A stretch of DNA of 43,858 nucleotides. Source: Candolleomyces eurysporus. Taxonomy: Eukaryota; Basidiomycota; Agaricomycetes; Agaricales; Psathyrellaceae. Location of the stretch: the NCBI GenBank assembly GCA_027579435.1, contig JANBPK010000966.1:9701-53558 (forward strand). The letters are read 5' to 3'. Each line of letters begins with the position of its first letter. Within the stretch, counting starts at the first letter, position 1. Shown here piece after piece: positions 22,601-35,101 of this stretch. The notes under the pieces were generated by a model, which saw nothing but the letters and a program-made list of their open reading frames with translations, had not been told where the DNA came from and did no database searches. The position numbers and the translations under genes are program-made.

Positions 22601-24213
22601 ATGGGCTATCCGTCTAGAGCTGACTTGCGTCTTTAGGAAGTCTTCGAGTACCTGGAATTTGCGCCCCTGGAGAGGAAAATCTACGATTCTATATACCACA
22701 CCGCCAAGAGGGATTTCGAACAGTTGGATGCGAAAGGCCTGGTTGGCAAGAATTATACCCATATTTTGGCGATGCTCATGAGGTCGGTTGACAACTCTTT
22801 TCATACCGTTTTTCTGGTCCTCACGGTCCTTCAGATTGCGCAGAGCCGTACTACATCCAAAACTCGTCATCACCCAGGACGACCAGCGGGCATTGTCACC
22901 TAAACGGGACAATGTGGTCGAAGTCGATGATCTCCTACAGCGGCTAGCTGACAATGGCGATGAGGCGGACAAGCCCAATGCCTTCGCCGAGAACTTTTTG
23001 TCGAATCTAGCCAAAGACGAGGTCACGGAATGCCCTATATGTTTCAGTGAGGTCGAGAGTCCAATGCTGATTCCGGAATGCATGCATCAATTGTACGTTG
23101 TCTTTCTTATCATACATTTACGACGCTCAAACCTACGCGTGCGTTAGCTGCAAAGATTGCATTGTTGCGCATATAGGTATTTCCGAGGAAAAGGGACAGG
23201 TACCATCTTGCCCGAGTTGTGCGACTGGCCATCTACGAGTGAGAACGGGCAGCTTTCATGGAGCGGTTATATCTTGATCTGATTTATCGTAGGCAGAAAA
23301 TCTTGTCGAAATCATTCGAACAAAGGAGGAGAATGAAGAGCCCAGCTCTCAGCCGGTGGAGCCAGCGATTGTGCTTCGCAGGAACGACTTCCAGTCTTCA
23401 ACGAAGCTTGATGCTCTCCTCCAGAACCTTCGTAAGCAACTTCTGTATTGTCTGTTACTTTACCCCGCTGACGTGTTTCGTCTAGGGAGATTGAAAGACC
23501 AAGATCCTTGTTTCCGGGCGGTGGTGTTCTCCCAATTTACAAGTTTCTTGGATTTGATTCAAGCTGCTTTGGAGCGCGACAAATTCGACCATTACCGATT
23601 CGACGGCACGATGGATATGAAGAAAAAGGCCGCTGCAATCAGTGAATTCAAGTCACCTTCCCGTCGACCAAAAATCCTCGTCATTAGTTTGAAAGCGGGG
23701 GGTGTTGGATTGAATGTATGTTCTTCTCTCCGTGCTGTGTGTATATACTGAAGACTGCTATTTGTAGTTGACCACTGCAAATCATGTGTTTATGGTATGC
23801 GTTGTGATTCATGCGGTTTTTACTTGTACTCTTGCTCATAGTCCATGGCAGATGGATTGCTGGTGGAACGCAGCGACCGAAAATCAGGGTCGGTTCTTTT
23901 ATAGCCCTTACTTCTTTGAGGAAGAATGCTGAACCCCCGCTCCCTCATAGCTGTTGACCGCGTCCATCGAATAGGACAGGAGAAGACTGTCTATGTGAAG
24001 CACTTCATAGTAAGAGACTTGGAGCACTCGGACTGCGACCGACGGGCTAATCATCTGCGCTCCTAGGTCTCCAATACAATAGAAGGCCGTATCCTGCAAA
24101 TTCAGAAACGGAAGACTGCGATCGTGAATGAGGCGTTTAAAGGAAGCTCCAAGGCTGCAAAGACAGATCCTGAGAGTATACAAAATCTCAAGATTATGTT
24201 TGGCGATGATTAG
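19650..24213 (+). CDS. rad5: DNA repair helicase / E3 ubiquitin ligase RAD5
   Basis: RAD5 (animal HLTF, SHPRH-like) polyubiquitinates PCNA and reverses stalled forks in error-free damage tolerance. I count 22 exons, 1138 residues. Domains: acidic disordered N-terminus (1-150); HIRAN domain starting near [12 protein letters not shown] and running through [14 protein letters not shown]; Walker A DEMGMGKT (508-515), written across a 5-nt exon (21537-21541) and a 3-nt exon (21603-21605); [11 protein letters not shown]; the DEAH box DEAHACKSR; the helicase motif [11 protein letters not shown]; a C3HC4 RING inserted in the helicase (about 875-920, [23 protein letters not shown]); then [22 protein letters not shown] and DRVHRIGQ. 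N 21900 breaks the frame; skipping it restores [14 protein letters not shown]. Later exons include 22440-22581, 22835-23092, 23486-23715 and 24067-24213 (stop TAG). All catalytic motifs are intact. Confidence 0.96.
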
Positions 24214-24579
24214 AGTTTTTTTATGGCTTAAATATTTTTTTAGATGATACGACAACTTATATGTGCCGTCGACCTTCATTGTATATGCTATCGACCATCT
24301 ACTTACATACCAATGATAATGGACTGCAGTACGACTTTTTCAATAGCTTGCCACAAACGCGCCAACGTGAGATAATTAGGAGGGCGCGTCGGCCAAGCCA
24401 TGTGACGAAATTGAACTTTGGCCAGTCATTATCCAGCACCACCCTCTCGTCTCTCTCTCTCCGCCTCTGGACAGCAAGCTATTGTGGCGCTGCGAGATAT
24501 AGCTCTCCTTCTACGGAAGAATATTCTACGAATACGCAGGCCCTTGGACAGCAAGTACCGTAGTTTGGCTACCTTAGTC
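24214..24579. other. Intergenic region RAD5 to RNase H1
   Basis: This 366-bp interval holds the RAD5 3' end (T-rich at about 24213-24243) and the RNase H1 promoter. The RNase H1 reading frame is open upstream of its ATG back to a TTG at 24418, with an Arg-rich, amphipathic-looking stretch but no ATG. Nothing else recognised. Confidence 0.5.
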
Positions 24580-26197
24580 ATGGCACCCAATGCCTTTTAT
24601 GCTGTGAGGAAGGGACATAAGCCCGGCGTCTATCTCTCCTGGTAAGTACCTGGTATGTCCAGCGTCTTGCATACATTCAGTGCTAACCCTCTATATCAAG
24701 GTCAGAGTGTCAAGCTCAGGCTAAGGGTTACCCAAACGCCAAGTTCAAGAAATTTCCAACAAGAGCGGAAGCCGATGACTTTGTTCGCGGTATAGAGCCT
24801 TCTGCAGGGGGTGTCGCTGCTTCTGAGGGCAATGCCAATGCGCTGGCAGGCCCCTCACGCGATACGGGTAACCAGCGTGCTTCGACATCAACTACAACTA
24901 GTCTGGATCGCGACATTGTATATAGCGATGGAGCATGCAAAGGAAACGGGAATTTAGGCTCGAGAGCAGGAGTCGGTGTCTGGTGGGGTCCTAACGATCC
25001 AAGGTAACCCGTTGCTCGTCATCAGCGTACAACTCAACTCACTCTCTACCAGAAATCTTGCCGAACGTTGTCCGGGAGATCAGACCAATAATCGAGCTGA
25101 ACTCATTGTGAGTTTTCACGTATTTTTCACATCACCCATTAGTTGAAAATCATTGAAGGCTATACTGCGAGTTTTGGAAGAAACTCCTATATCCAAAAGG
25201 ACCTTAGAGATAAAAACGGATTCTCAATACTCAATAAAGTGTGAGTACATTCTTCCGGTACATCGGCCCACCTTTCCTGACTCTTCACGTTAGGCTTCCA
25301 AGAGTGGATAAGAAAGTGGAAGACCAGTGGATGGAAAAATTCCAGCAACGAACCCGTCAAGAATGTTGGTATCATTCGACTCATAGACGCCCACCTCGAC
25401 CGTCGTTCCCGGCTTGGCCAACGAGTTCTGCTCAGCTATGTCAAAGGCCATAGCGGAGACGTTGGGAACGACGGTGCTGATGCACAGGCAAATCTGGGAG
25501 CAACACTTCCACCGGCTCCAGAGCGAGACTGGGCTCGGGATGAAGAATTACTGCAACAAGAACAGATCAGCGAGGCGCCACAGAATGTTATTAGCATTGC
25601 CCAGAACGACGCCATGAATGAGCCTCCCGCAGGCAGCTCCAGTGGGAGAAAACGTCCGAGATCTCCTCCTCGAGCACCTCAGAATCCCAACCCCGTTTCG
25701 CCCAAAACACCAAGCAAAGGCTCGGCCCAACGCCTCGCCGCAATCGAGGCAGCGCTGAAATCACCCCCACTTGATTCGGATGTCTCCCCCNAAAAAACCT
25801 CGCGCTAGTACACCGCCCCAGGAGAATCGACGCCGCTCGCCCAGAAAATATGAATCGACGCGCTTGGATTCACCACCCTCCAATTCCTCATCAAGCAAGC
25901 CTAATCGAATGGCCAAGCTTGAAGCAGCACTTGCGGAACTACCTGAATCCAAACGTCCTCATTTGACAACAGCCAAGGACTCGGGTCAAGGTACTTCGAC
26001 AGGTGAGCCAGCAAGGCAAGAACAGTACCCGGTCCGGGTAATCTACGCCTTACCTCCTCTGGTTCCAGTACCAAAGGAAGAGGTTAATCTTGATGTATGA
26101 ATATTTTTCATTCACTTCCTATGCATGTGCTCAACGTTTTTTTNAGGAATATGCTGACTGCCTACTGGATGCGGATGAGCTTGAGAATGAGATATAG
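24580..26197 (+). CDS. rnh1: Ribonuclease H1 with long C-terminal extension
   Basis: RNase H1 degrades the RNA strand of RNA-DNA hybrids (R-loops, primers). Six exons (24580-24641, 24701-25003, 25053-25107, 25159-25240, 25294-26094, 26147-26197) give 450 residues, with N 25791 skipped. The N-terminal hybrid-binding domain is clear: FYAVRKGHKPGVYLSW and GYPNAKFKKFPTRAEADDFV (about 6-50). The catalytic domain keeps all acidic residues: D97 (YSDGACKGNG), E138 (NNRAELIAIL), D161 (TDSQYSI) and D230 (GNDGAD), with H220 in VKGHSGD. Residues 236-450 are a disordered, Pro/Ser/Arg-rich tail not typical of RNase H1. It contains two related units, RLAAIEAALKSPP and RMAKLEAALAELPE. The ATG at 24580 is the first in frame. 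The gene is head to tail with RAD5 and converges on the F-box-like gene. Confidence 0.95.
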
Positions 26198-26288
26198 GTT
26201 TTCTCAGCCTCACATATNGCAGTTCATTCAGGTTTTGGTCAGTGAATCGATGACGTAACTCGCTCTCCTCCAATACATAATAATATTC

Positions 26289-27623
26289 TTAAATGTCTAT
26301 GCGTGTACTAGGATCGGAAGGCTCTCCTCCCGAGGAGAGTCCATAAGGTTTACAGTGAACGAAGTTGAGAGAGATCTCTTTGGGAGATGAACGTACGATA
26401 GACCTCAGTTTCCGGATGGTGCGCTGTACTGCTTCAGATTCCAACTCTGTCTCTTGCTCTGGAATGTGAAGGTCTATTCTCTTCAAGTGTGGAAGGCTTG
26501 AGACTTTGAGGGGCTCGAGAACAGTCTGGATAAAATGTGTGAACACCAGAAATTGAACCTTAACAATAATGAAAACTCAATCACTTCGTGAATTGGTGCG
26601 TGGAGCCCAAGAACCCCAATGGTTGGTATACCCTTGACAAGCCCTGCAACTATCCATGAGAATTTCATAAATTTTAGCAGGTCAGATAGACTTACGTTTC
26701 ATAGCATTGGGCTTCTTCTCACATCGGAATCCTTTTACCTCTTCAACGTTCGGGCAGAACTTATGAATGACCGTGACCAGTTTGTCAATAGAACCCTGAA
26801 TGCACCATACTCTTTCGACGCCTGGGCATTTCTTCAAAATTTCGTGGCACACTCCTGGTAGGATCACGGTCCGAACACGTGGAAAATTGACATTCCCAAA
26901 TGCAGTTTTGAGCCCATTTGGCATATGGGGATTCGCATGGAGGATATGGATAGTCCGCAGATTTGAAAGAAGCTGGAGGCATTGCGCGAACGCCGGGAGG
27001 GTTTCATCCATTTTATGCCGGTTGAATATCACATTGATGGTCCTGTATGAGGATGACGTGTTCAAGTTGTTCCGTCGCAGAAAAACCATCAGTTTCAACA
27101 GTATTTGACCAAAAAGGGCAATTTACCTGATCATGGGTGCAAGCTGAGGATTTTGCTGGATACCCCTGCATTTCCGGATCATGCTCTCAGCGATTATCTT
27201 GTAGGCTGGCTCGACTCCTTTTACGTCTGAACAGGTCCTCGGGGAGAAGCAGATGTCCAGCCTATCCCAAAGGAAGGGGAGGAAGATGGTGTTGTAGGCT
27301 CTACACGTTGCACTCAGGGCCCGCAGCGTGTCACTCCGCTCTGCATGGATGGGAGGTACGCAGCCAGTGTCGCACGACTTTCCCTTCCCCTTGCTTTTTA
27401 TCCCTTGAACTTGAATGAGAGTATCGTTCTCCACCGAGTGGTAATACGATAGTATCTCAGGGATCAGCTCTGGAGGAAGACAGGATAAGCCCTTGTCAAC
27501 GTTCGCTGGGTGCCGGTCTTTCCCTAGTAACGACGTCGACAACCTAGGCATGGGGTCCTGCAACACCTGGCCATCGTCCAGCCCGCTGGAAAATGAGCGC
27601 CGCCTGCGCTTACTCGAGAGCAT
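26289..27623 (-). CDS. F-box-like protein
   Basis: Four exons, 27623-27127 (or from 27704), 27042-26696, 26643-26585 and 26525-26289, with introns of 84, 52 and 59 nt, give 379 residues (406 from the upstream ATG at 27704). After a basic N-terminus (SSKRRRRSFSSG) comes LSCLPPELIPEILSYYHSV, an F-box-like LPPEL start, then the Cys-rich RALSATCRAYNTIFLPFLWDRL typical of fungal F-box proteins, and Leu-rich segments such as LSNLRTIHILHANPHM and LPHLKRIDLHIPE. Such proteins act as SCF substrate receptors; the target is unknown. I favour ATG 27623 because a TATTTAAG element lies just upstream of it and downstream of the other ATG. This is a second F-box-like gene in the window, not obviously a copy of the one at 9.6-11.3 kb. 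Confidence 0.72.
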
Positions 27624-27678
27624 GAAGAAAAGAGGGAGGGGGCAGAACCTGGCCGGCGCTTGGGAACTCTTCTCTCTC

Positions 27679-27686
27679 TTAAATAA
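27679..27686 (-). promoter_or_regulatory. TATA-like element of the F-box-like gene
   Basis: On the minus strand this reads TTATTTAA, about 56 nt upstream of ATG 27623 but downstream of ATG 27704. That position supports the shorter protein. A TATA match alone is weak evidence. Confidence 0.4.
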
Positions 27687-27938
27687 GGCGGAAGAATCCC
27701 ACATGACAACCTGAAGGCGCTTAATTCAAGCGCTGGCGGGCCTTTCAGGGATCGTTAAATCTGAGATTCTGATAGATTGCAGATACAGCAATGCCACCAG
27801 AATGTCATTAATCGAGATCGATCTCAAGTCTATTTTACAGCACCAAAGATTACATTGCTATATGAAAACGAGTACAAAAGCACGATACAGAATCAAAGCC
27901 ACAAACAAATTTCGAGGTCTTGGGGCGATCGTCTAAAA

Positions 27939-28766
27939 TTAATCGGAAGCCGGAGCGGAACTAACGGGAATTGGTGTGTTTGGAGGACCTGCAGGGACTC
28001 CGGGAGACGTTGGAGTGCCGGAATCAGCAGAGCCTGATAAGTAGGCAGGATCTTGATTCGGAGTAGGGGAAACTTCCTCTGCATTGGCGACTGTTGTAGT
28101 AGGTGATATCAAGAAAGATCCGTTGCCGGCGGGAGAGGCGTCTTCGCCAGCGGNGGCGGCAGCAGGGGCGGCGTTATTNATCGGGAGGAGCTCCAGAAGG
28201 ACTGGCGCCTGGCGCGTTCGGGTCAACTCCAGAATCGTCGTTCAAGGGCGACAACGGGACGCCACTAGTTGAAGGCCCAGAGATAGGTAATCCGGTGGGC
28301 ACTAAGCCGGCGACTACGCTAGACAACGTAGACACGGCGTCCTGAGCCCTCTGTATTTCGGCCGGGTCTGGGGTGTTATCGCCTTGCGAGGAGGGATTGT
28401 TGGGGTCAGCGAATTGTGTAGCAACCAGGTGTGCGAGAAGCGGCCCGGCGAAGGGTATAGGACCAAGGAGGTCCGGGAGGTTGAGCAAAACTCGAGGATT
28501 GACTTCTCCTTGACTATAGGTCAGACAGATAGCTACACAGATTACCATGAATGTAACACACCTAAGTCTCGCTCCGCCAAGCCGCCGTCTACCTTGTCCT
28601 CGTTCTCCAAAGTCTGATTTGCATGATGTTGCTGTTCAGCCTGACCCCTGATCTGGGAGAGGCTGCCCTCGGCGGTACCGTCGCCTGTCGGGGCCGCGAG
28701 CGATGCTGAAGAAGAGGAGATGGCNAGGGTTGCGAGGATGAGGGAGGAGCTTGCAGGGATCTTCAT
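27939..28766 (-). CDS. Secreted Pro/Ser/Ala-rich hypothetical protein
   Basis: Two exons, 28766-28562 and 28508-27939, joined across a 53-nt intron, give 257 residues when N 28179 is skipped (without this the frame hits TAA at once). The N-terminus is a good signal peptide: MKIPASSSLIL, a hydrophobic core and an AxAA-type site near ASLAAP (residues 20-26). The middle has an ordered, hydrophobic piece, NLPDLLGPIPFAGPLLAHLV. The C-terminal half is Pro, Ser, Ala and Asp rich with no Cys, like the spacer parts of fungal wall or matrix proteins. I see no GPI signal, and no enzyme or effector family is recognised. N 28154 and N 28725 are substitution-like; the latter sits in a Leu codon whatever its base. 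Confidence 0.7.
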
Positions 28767-28887
28767 GATGATGTCGCGTTGGAGAGAAATAGCAGGTATT
28801 TGTCACAAGAGCTACCAGGCTTTGCGGACAGGGTATGGTGGGGAAGGTCGAAGATGAGCTTTTGCGTCTCTGGTAGAAGGGGTCGGT

Positions 28888-28895
28888 CTATATAG
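28888..28895 (-). promoter_or_regulatory. TATA-like element of the secreted-protein gene
   Basis: The palindrome CTATATAG lies 122 nt upstream of the start codon at 28766, a fitting distance for a fungal TATA box. Its orientation is not determined by sequence. Confidence 0.4.
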
Positions 28896-29055
28896 ATCGT
28901 AATAGGAGAGCTGACTACTGCTCCACTGCAGTTGAGACTGAAATCATGTCGTTTGAGAGCAATCGTGCATGACAGAATGTTTCAATGCGACTTCTCCACG
29001 AGGAAAGGAGGTACCGGTGGATGCAAGCCCGAAAACCAAATCGCATTGGGAATTA

Positions 29056-29362
29056 CTAGCCAGCGCGCCCTCGGTGTTCCATCTCCCACAGTTCGCCATC
29101 CTCGCGAAACATTCTCCTCCTTCGTGAAAGATGACCGTCGTTATACCGGGATCCAAGCGCCAGGTATTCCCATAAACTCGAAAATAGCTGTCGAACCGAG
29201 GTCCCTAGGCAGGATGAGAGCAGGCACCAGAACGCGGCTGCAGCTCTGTATAATCGTGAATACAGTATCATGTAGAGTACGTACGACTCACATTAGGACT
29301 GCCAGTATGACTATCATGAAGAGAAGACTGGCAAAGTCTTCAGCGCGATCCTTGGTGTCCAT
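29056..29362 (-). CDS. Candidate small single-pass membrane protein
   Basis: Two exons, 29362-29292 and 29245-29056, around a 46-nt intron with good ends (gtgagt..tacag) give an 86-residue protein. Seen: a short charged start MDTKDRAEDF, a strong hydrophobic segment (about 11-38) containing LLFMIVILAVLIAAAAFW, then LFSSLWEYLALGSRYNDG, a basic RRRR cluster and an acidic, Glu-rich end. The charge pattern suggests one membrane span with the basic side in the cytosol. No family recognised. The frame also stays open a little upstream (with HHIHDAFGD), so an additional 5' exon is possible. Either exon alone is short; the join and the hydrophobic profile are the only evidence. Confidence 0.4.
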
Positions 29363-29937
29363 GTCGCCAAACGCGTCGTGGATGTGGTGAGAGAAACGCC
29401 AAGTGATGGCAACAAAGTGTCACCGCCGCTCGGTTATGAATATGTACATCCTCTCTGCGATAAACTTTCAGCTAGGTCGTGCCTAAGAGGAGCCTTCTCG
29501 TCGTGAACCCAGTTCATGGGTTGATGGGCTATTCTGTATTAAATTGTCGTCCAGGGCCAGATTTTCCCATTTCACTCCGGCAGGACCGTAGCGGTACATG
29601 GTATGTTGTTGGATCCGGGTTCGGGACCCAACAAGGATAATGCCCAGCCTCCGGTTTGAAACGGAGATTGAACTCTGTTGAAGGCGAAAGAGAGAGAAAA
29701 AACATCGCCCCTGCCAGGATCCCCATCTCACGAACGGTAAGCAGTTTTCTTGACTGTAAATCCCAAGTTCCCTCTTTGCGACCAGAGCAATGGAAACGCT
29801 CACAGGTACCCAAAACAACGGTATCGGGTCCCGAGACCTACCTGCGAGCTCGTACCCATTGTTCTGGGTCGCCCTTTGATTCCCTTCTCAGCAACTCAAA
29901 TTCACCTTTCATGGTTGTTTTTTACGTATAGAGCGTC
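29363..29937. other. Intergenic, promoter side of the metal transporter gene
   Basis: This 575-bp stretch leads to the transporter start at 29938. Overlapping open frames on both strands (for example 29483-29818 minus and 29656-29931 plus) lack splice-consistent continuation and family motifs. A short inverted repeat GGGTTCGGGACCC sits at about 29619-29631. No tRNA fold was found around it. Confidence 0.4.
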
Positions 29938-31872
29938 ATGAGCAGTCAGGGGGAAAAGACTCTGTCGTCAGGGAAACAGGATGATTCCACCAAGGTAGAA
30001 ATTCGATTGCTTTCGATGGAATTTGACGCTGACCCTCTGCCGCCCATGATCGATGGCAGGCCGCCCCCGAAGTAACGGTACCAGGTATACCACAGGAAGG
30101 ATCCAACGATCTGGAAAGAGCCTCGTCCACAGAGTCTGCGACTATCCTTCCTGATGACCCTTTCCAACTTCAAAATGGTATCCTGACAGCTGGAGCCTTG
30201 GAGGGGCTTCGCAATCGGAAGAAGGGGAAGCAACTGGAGCAGCATCACGTCCGACAGAATGAGGTGCGTCCAGTTGTTTCTGGCTGCTTCCTCGTGTTTT
30301 AATATTGACTATTGCTCTATCCAAATAGCTTATCAAGTCCATGCTTAAACCCATGGAAGAGCACACTGAAGATGCGCATGCGGAAGAGAAGGCTGCACAG
30401 CTTCCTGTGAGCTCGGCCCCATAATAAAACGCACTACTCAGTATTCACAATCTTCTCTCTTAGGTGAAGATCGCCATTTATGCTAGCCTATACTCTAATT
30501 TCGCTCTTTGCGTTCTGCAACGTGAGTACTCATTATGACTGGTTCCACCACATACTGAGGACACAAAGTCTACGCGGCCATCTCTTCGGGATCACTCTCT
30601 TTACTCTCAACTGCGATTGACTCGGTCTTCGACATTGGGGCCAATACGTTGCTATGGTGGCTTCACCGAAAGGCCACGACTATGGATCTTAATAAATGGC
30701 CCGTCGGTGGTGCACGTATTGGAACTATCGGCAATGTCATTTACGGTACGTGTACCCTGGTCTTCTTAAGTATCCTGCTTAACCCCTTCACTTCTAGGAT
30801 TCCTGTACGGCCGCATTCAAATCGCTCTTTCGAAACCCTTCATTAAACTGATTATATCCAGGATGGGAGCTGTCAATCTCGTTGTCGTTGTCGAATCTAT
30901 TAGCTCCTCGATCACTTACGACGGAGGCGATGTACGCAAGTTCCATTTGCCTTCGATAATCGCTGTTGGCTCCGCGTTGGGTTAGTTCTTAGTTCTCCTT
31001 CCGACGCAAGCCATCTAAACAATTATAACAGCCGTGAAATTCCTCCTATTCCTGTACAGTTTCTCGATTCGAAAACAGTCGAGCCAGGTACAACTGTTGT
31101 GGGAGGATCACCGCAACGACTTATTTATCAACTCCTTCGGTCAGTGCCTCTTTACCCCCAAAAGGATGAATATAAATATTGAGATGCGTGCAGGTATCCT
31201 AATGGCTACAGGTGGTAGTAAAATTCGGTGGTGTGAGTTTATTTTCCCGTTTGCAACGGCCTCTTCTTACGCCGAAGGCTAGGGCTGGATCCTATGGGGG
31301 CGATTATCGTAAGTATCTTCGCGGAATCCGTGTCAAATTACTCATATCTTCTGTAGATTTCCTCTGGCATCATTGCTTCCTGGTCCCGGACAGTGTACAA
31401 GCAATTTGAATTACTGGCTGGGAAATCTGCCCCGCACGAGTTCCTTCAACTCATTATATACAAGGTGGCCACCTTTCACGAAGAAATCACCAAAGTCGAT
31501 ACCGTGCGGGCTTATCATGTACGTTCCTGGTCTTTCTCGCGTAAACTCTAATACTGAGCGCCTCGTACAGAGCGGACCAGTAAGCCTCTCGTGTAATGAG
31601 TTAAATTTATAGCCCAACTTAAACCTACTCTGTAGGATTATTTTGTCGAAGTCGACATCGTGATGGACGCGAATACTCCTCTTTGGAAAGCGCACGATAT
31701 CAGTCAGGAGCTGCAAGATAGGATTGAAGTCCTTCCTAAGGTTGAACGAGCTTTCGTTCATGTGGACTACGAAACGACACATTACCCGGTTGGTCCTATC
31801 TTAAGATCTCTTTTCAATCAATCACTCACTATTTTCCAGGAACATCGGAAAACACCCAAGACGCCTGTGTAA
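29938..31872 (+). CDS. Cation diffusion facilitator, Mn-type
   Basis: CDF proteins export divalent metal from the cytosol by proton exchange. Fourteen exons give 409 residues in frame: 29938-29994, 30060-30263, 30329-30406, 30464-30521, 30569-30745, 30798-30804, 30862-30980, 31032-31139, 31194-31232, 31283-31308, 31357-31518, 31571-31579, 31636-31788 and 31840-31872. A soluble N-terminus (about 110 residues) is followed by about six membrane segments and a C-terminal cytoplasmic dimerisation domain (YFVEVDIVMD..VHVDYE). The metal sites read D150-x3-D154 (STAIDSVFDIGAN) and D259-x3-D263 (WEDHRNDLFINSF). The DxxxD pair marks the Mn-CDF subgroup rather than the Zn form HxxxD. Two exons are only 7 nt (30798-30804) and 9 nt (31571-31579); both are needed for the family sequences YGFLMGAVNLV and RAYHSGPDYFVEV. 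The 57-nt intron after the 7-nt exon is stop-free. Confidence 0.93.
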
Positions 31873-32637
31873 CGAACCGCTCACGGTTTCATTCGTAATT
31901 GGATACTGCCTTGGTGAGCCCCTCACGCATGGTACCTATAGAGAAGTTGTTGAACTTCTACACTGCCTTTACAGCTTTCAATTGTATTTCCTATACATAC
32001 ATTTTTCTCTGAATCATGTTGAGTCAATGTCTCATGCGGCCAGTTTGCGGGTCCAACGGATAGCTATGTTCACCTTTCACGCCACTTATTCCCAATGTCG
32101 CTATAGGACAATTTTCACCTAAAGAATGGAAATGCGTTCTCGGATGCATTAACCGGTTTGACTGTTGTATCAACGACGGCAGAGCTTTATTGCTCTCGGA
32201 TAAGCACACTGAGCGAGGACATCTTCTAGGAGGGTAAAGCGAATAGTCCATGTGAGACACGACAAAAGGGCCTTGTGTAGCGCCGAACTCTAAGCTTAGC
32301 AGAACCTCTGAGTCGACAAAATCAGTGATGACCAACCCCTATCTCCCGAAAAGGCAAGCAAGGGTCGTCCGAGATGATCAGAGAGACAACCCCATTCAAG
32401 GGTTACAGGCATCTCTCCCGTCCACAGAATCGCCCTTCTTCCCCTTCCTCGTTCTTCTAAATACCCCCTTCCAACACGTATGTGTATTATTGGTCCCTCG
32501 AACGCGTTGGGTGTGGCTTAAATCCTCAGTTATCTGTGCTAGGCGCCCGGTGGCTGGCAAGAGTCTTTGAAGTAGGGGCGACGCGACATTGGAGCATTAC
32601 ACCGGGGGAAAGACCGGATAAAGGCGTTTGTTGAGCA
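31873..32637. other. Intergenic region, transporter to kinase
   Basis: This 765-bp interval lies between the transporter stop and the kinase ATG. It holds the transporter 3' end and the kinase promoter and leader. Short open frames on both strands (32024-32335 minus, 32325-32570 plus) show no family motif, so I call no gene. Confidence 0.45.
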
Positions 32638-34847
<2,210 letters not shown>

Positions 34848-35101
34848 TAATATATACATATCCAGGCATTCGCAATTGGCCGTTGGGCACTTCCGTTTTG
34901 ATCTTGCGCGCTTAAGCTTGCTCCTCATACCTTGTATAAACTAATCACATATATCACACGCGCACACTCCATCCTGGTACTACGATATGAAATGTATCCT
35001 TAAAGTAATATCCACATCTAATTAATCCCCAAATGTATGTACCGTACCCTACACAAACCCGAAACCATACATGGCCTCGGCCGATGTGACTTGGACCAAT
35101 A

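Noticed and set aside
24418..24579. Arg-rich N-terminal extension of RNase H1 that could be a mitochondrial signal
   Set aside because: The in-frame extension begins with TTG and has no ATG; the first ATG is 24580. Only a non-AUG start could make it, and I see no support for that.
29600..29640. GGGTTCGGGACCC palindrome resembling a tRNA T-arm
   Set aside because: Arm and loop lengths are wrong and no acceptor, D or anticodon arms pair around it.
32024..32570. Two short frames between the transporter and the kinase
   Set aside because: Opposite strands, about 80-100 codons, no motif, no splice sites linking them to neighbours.
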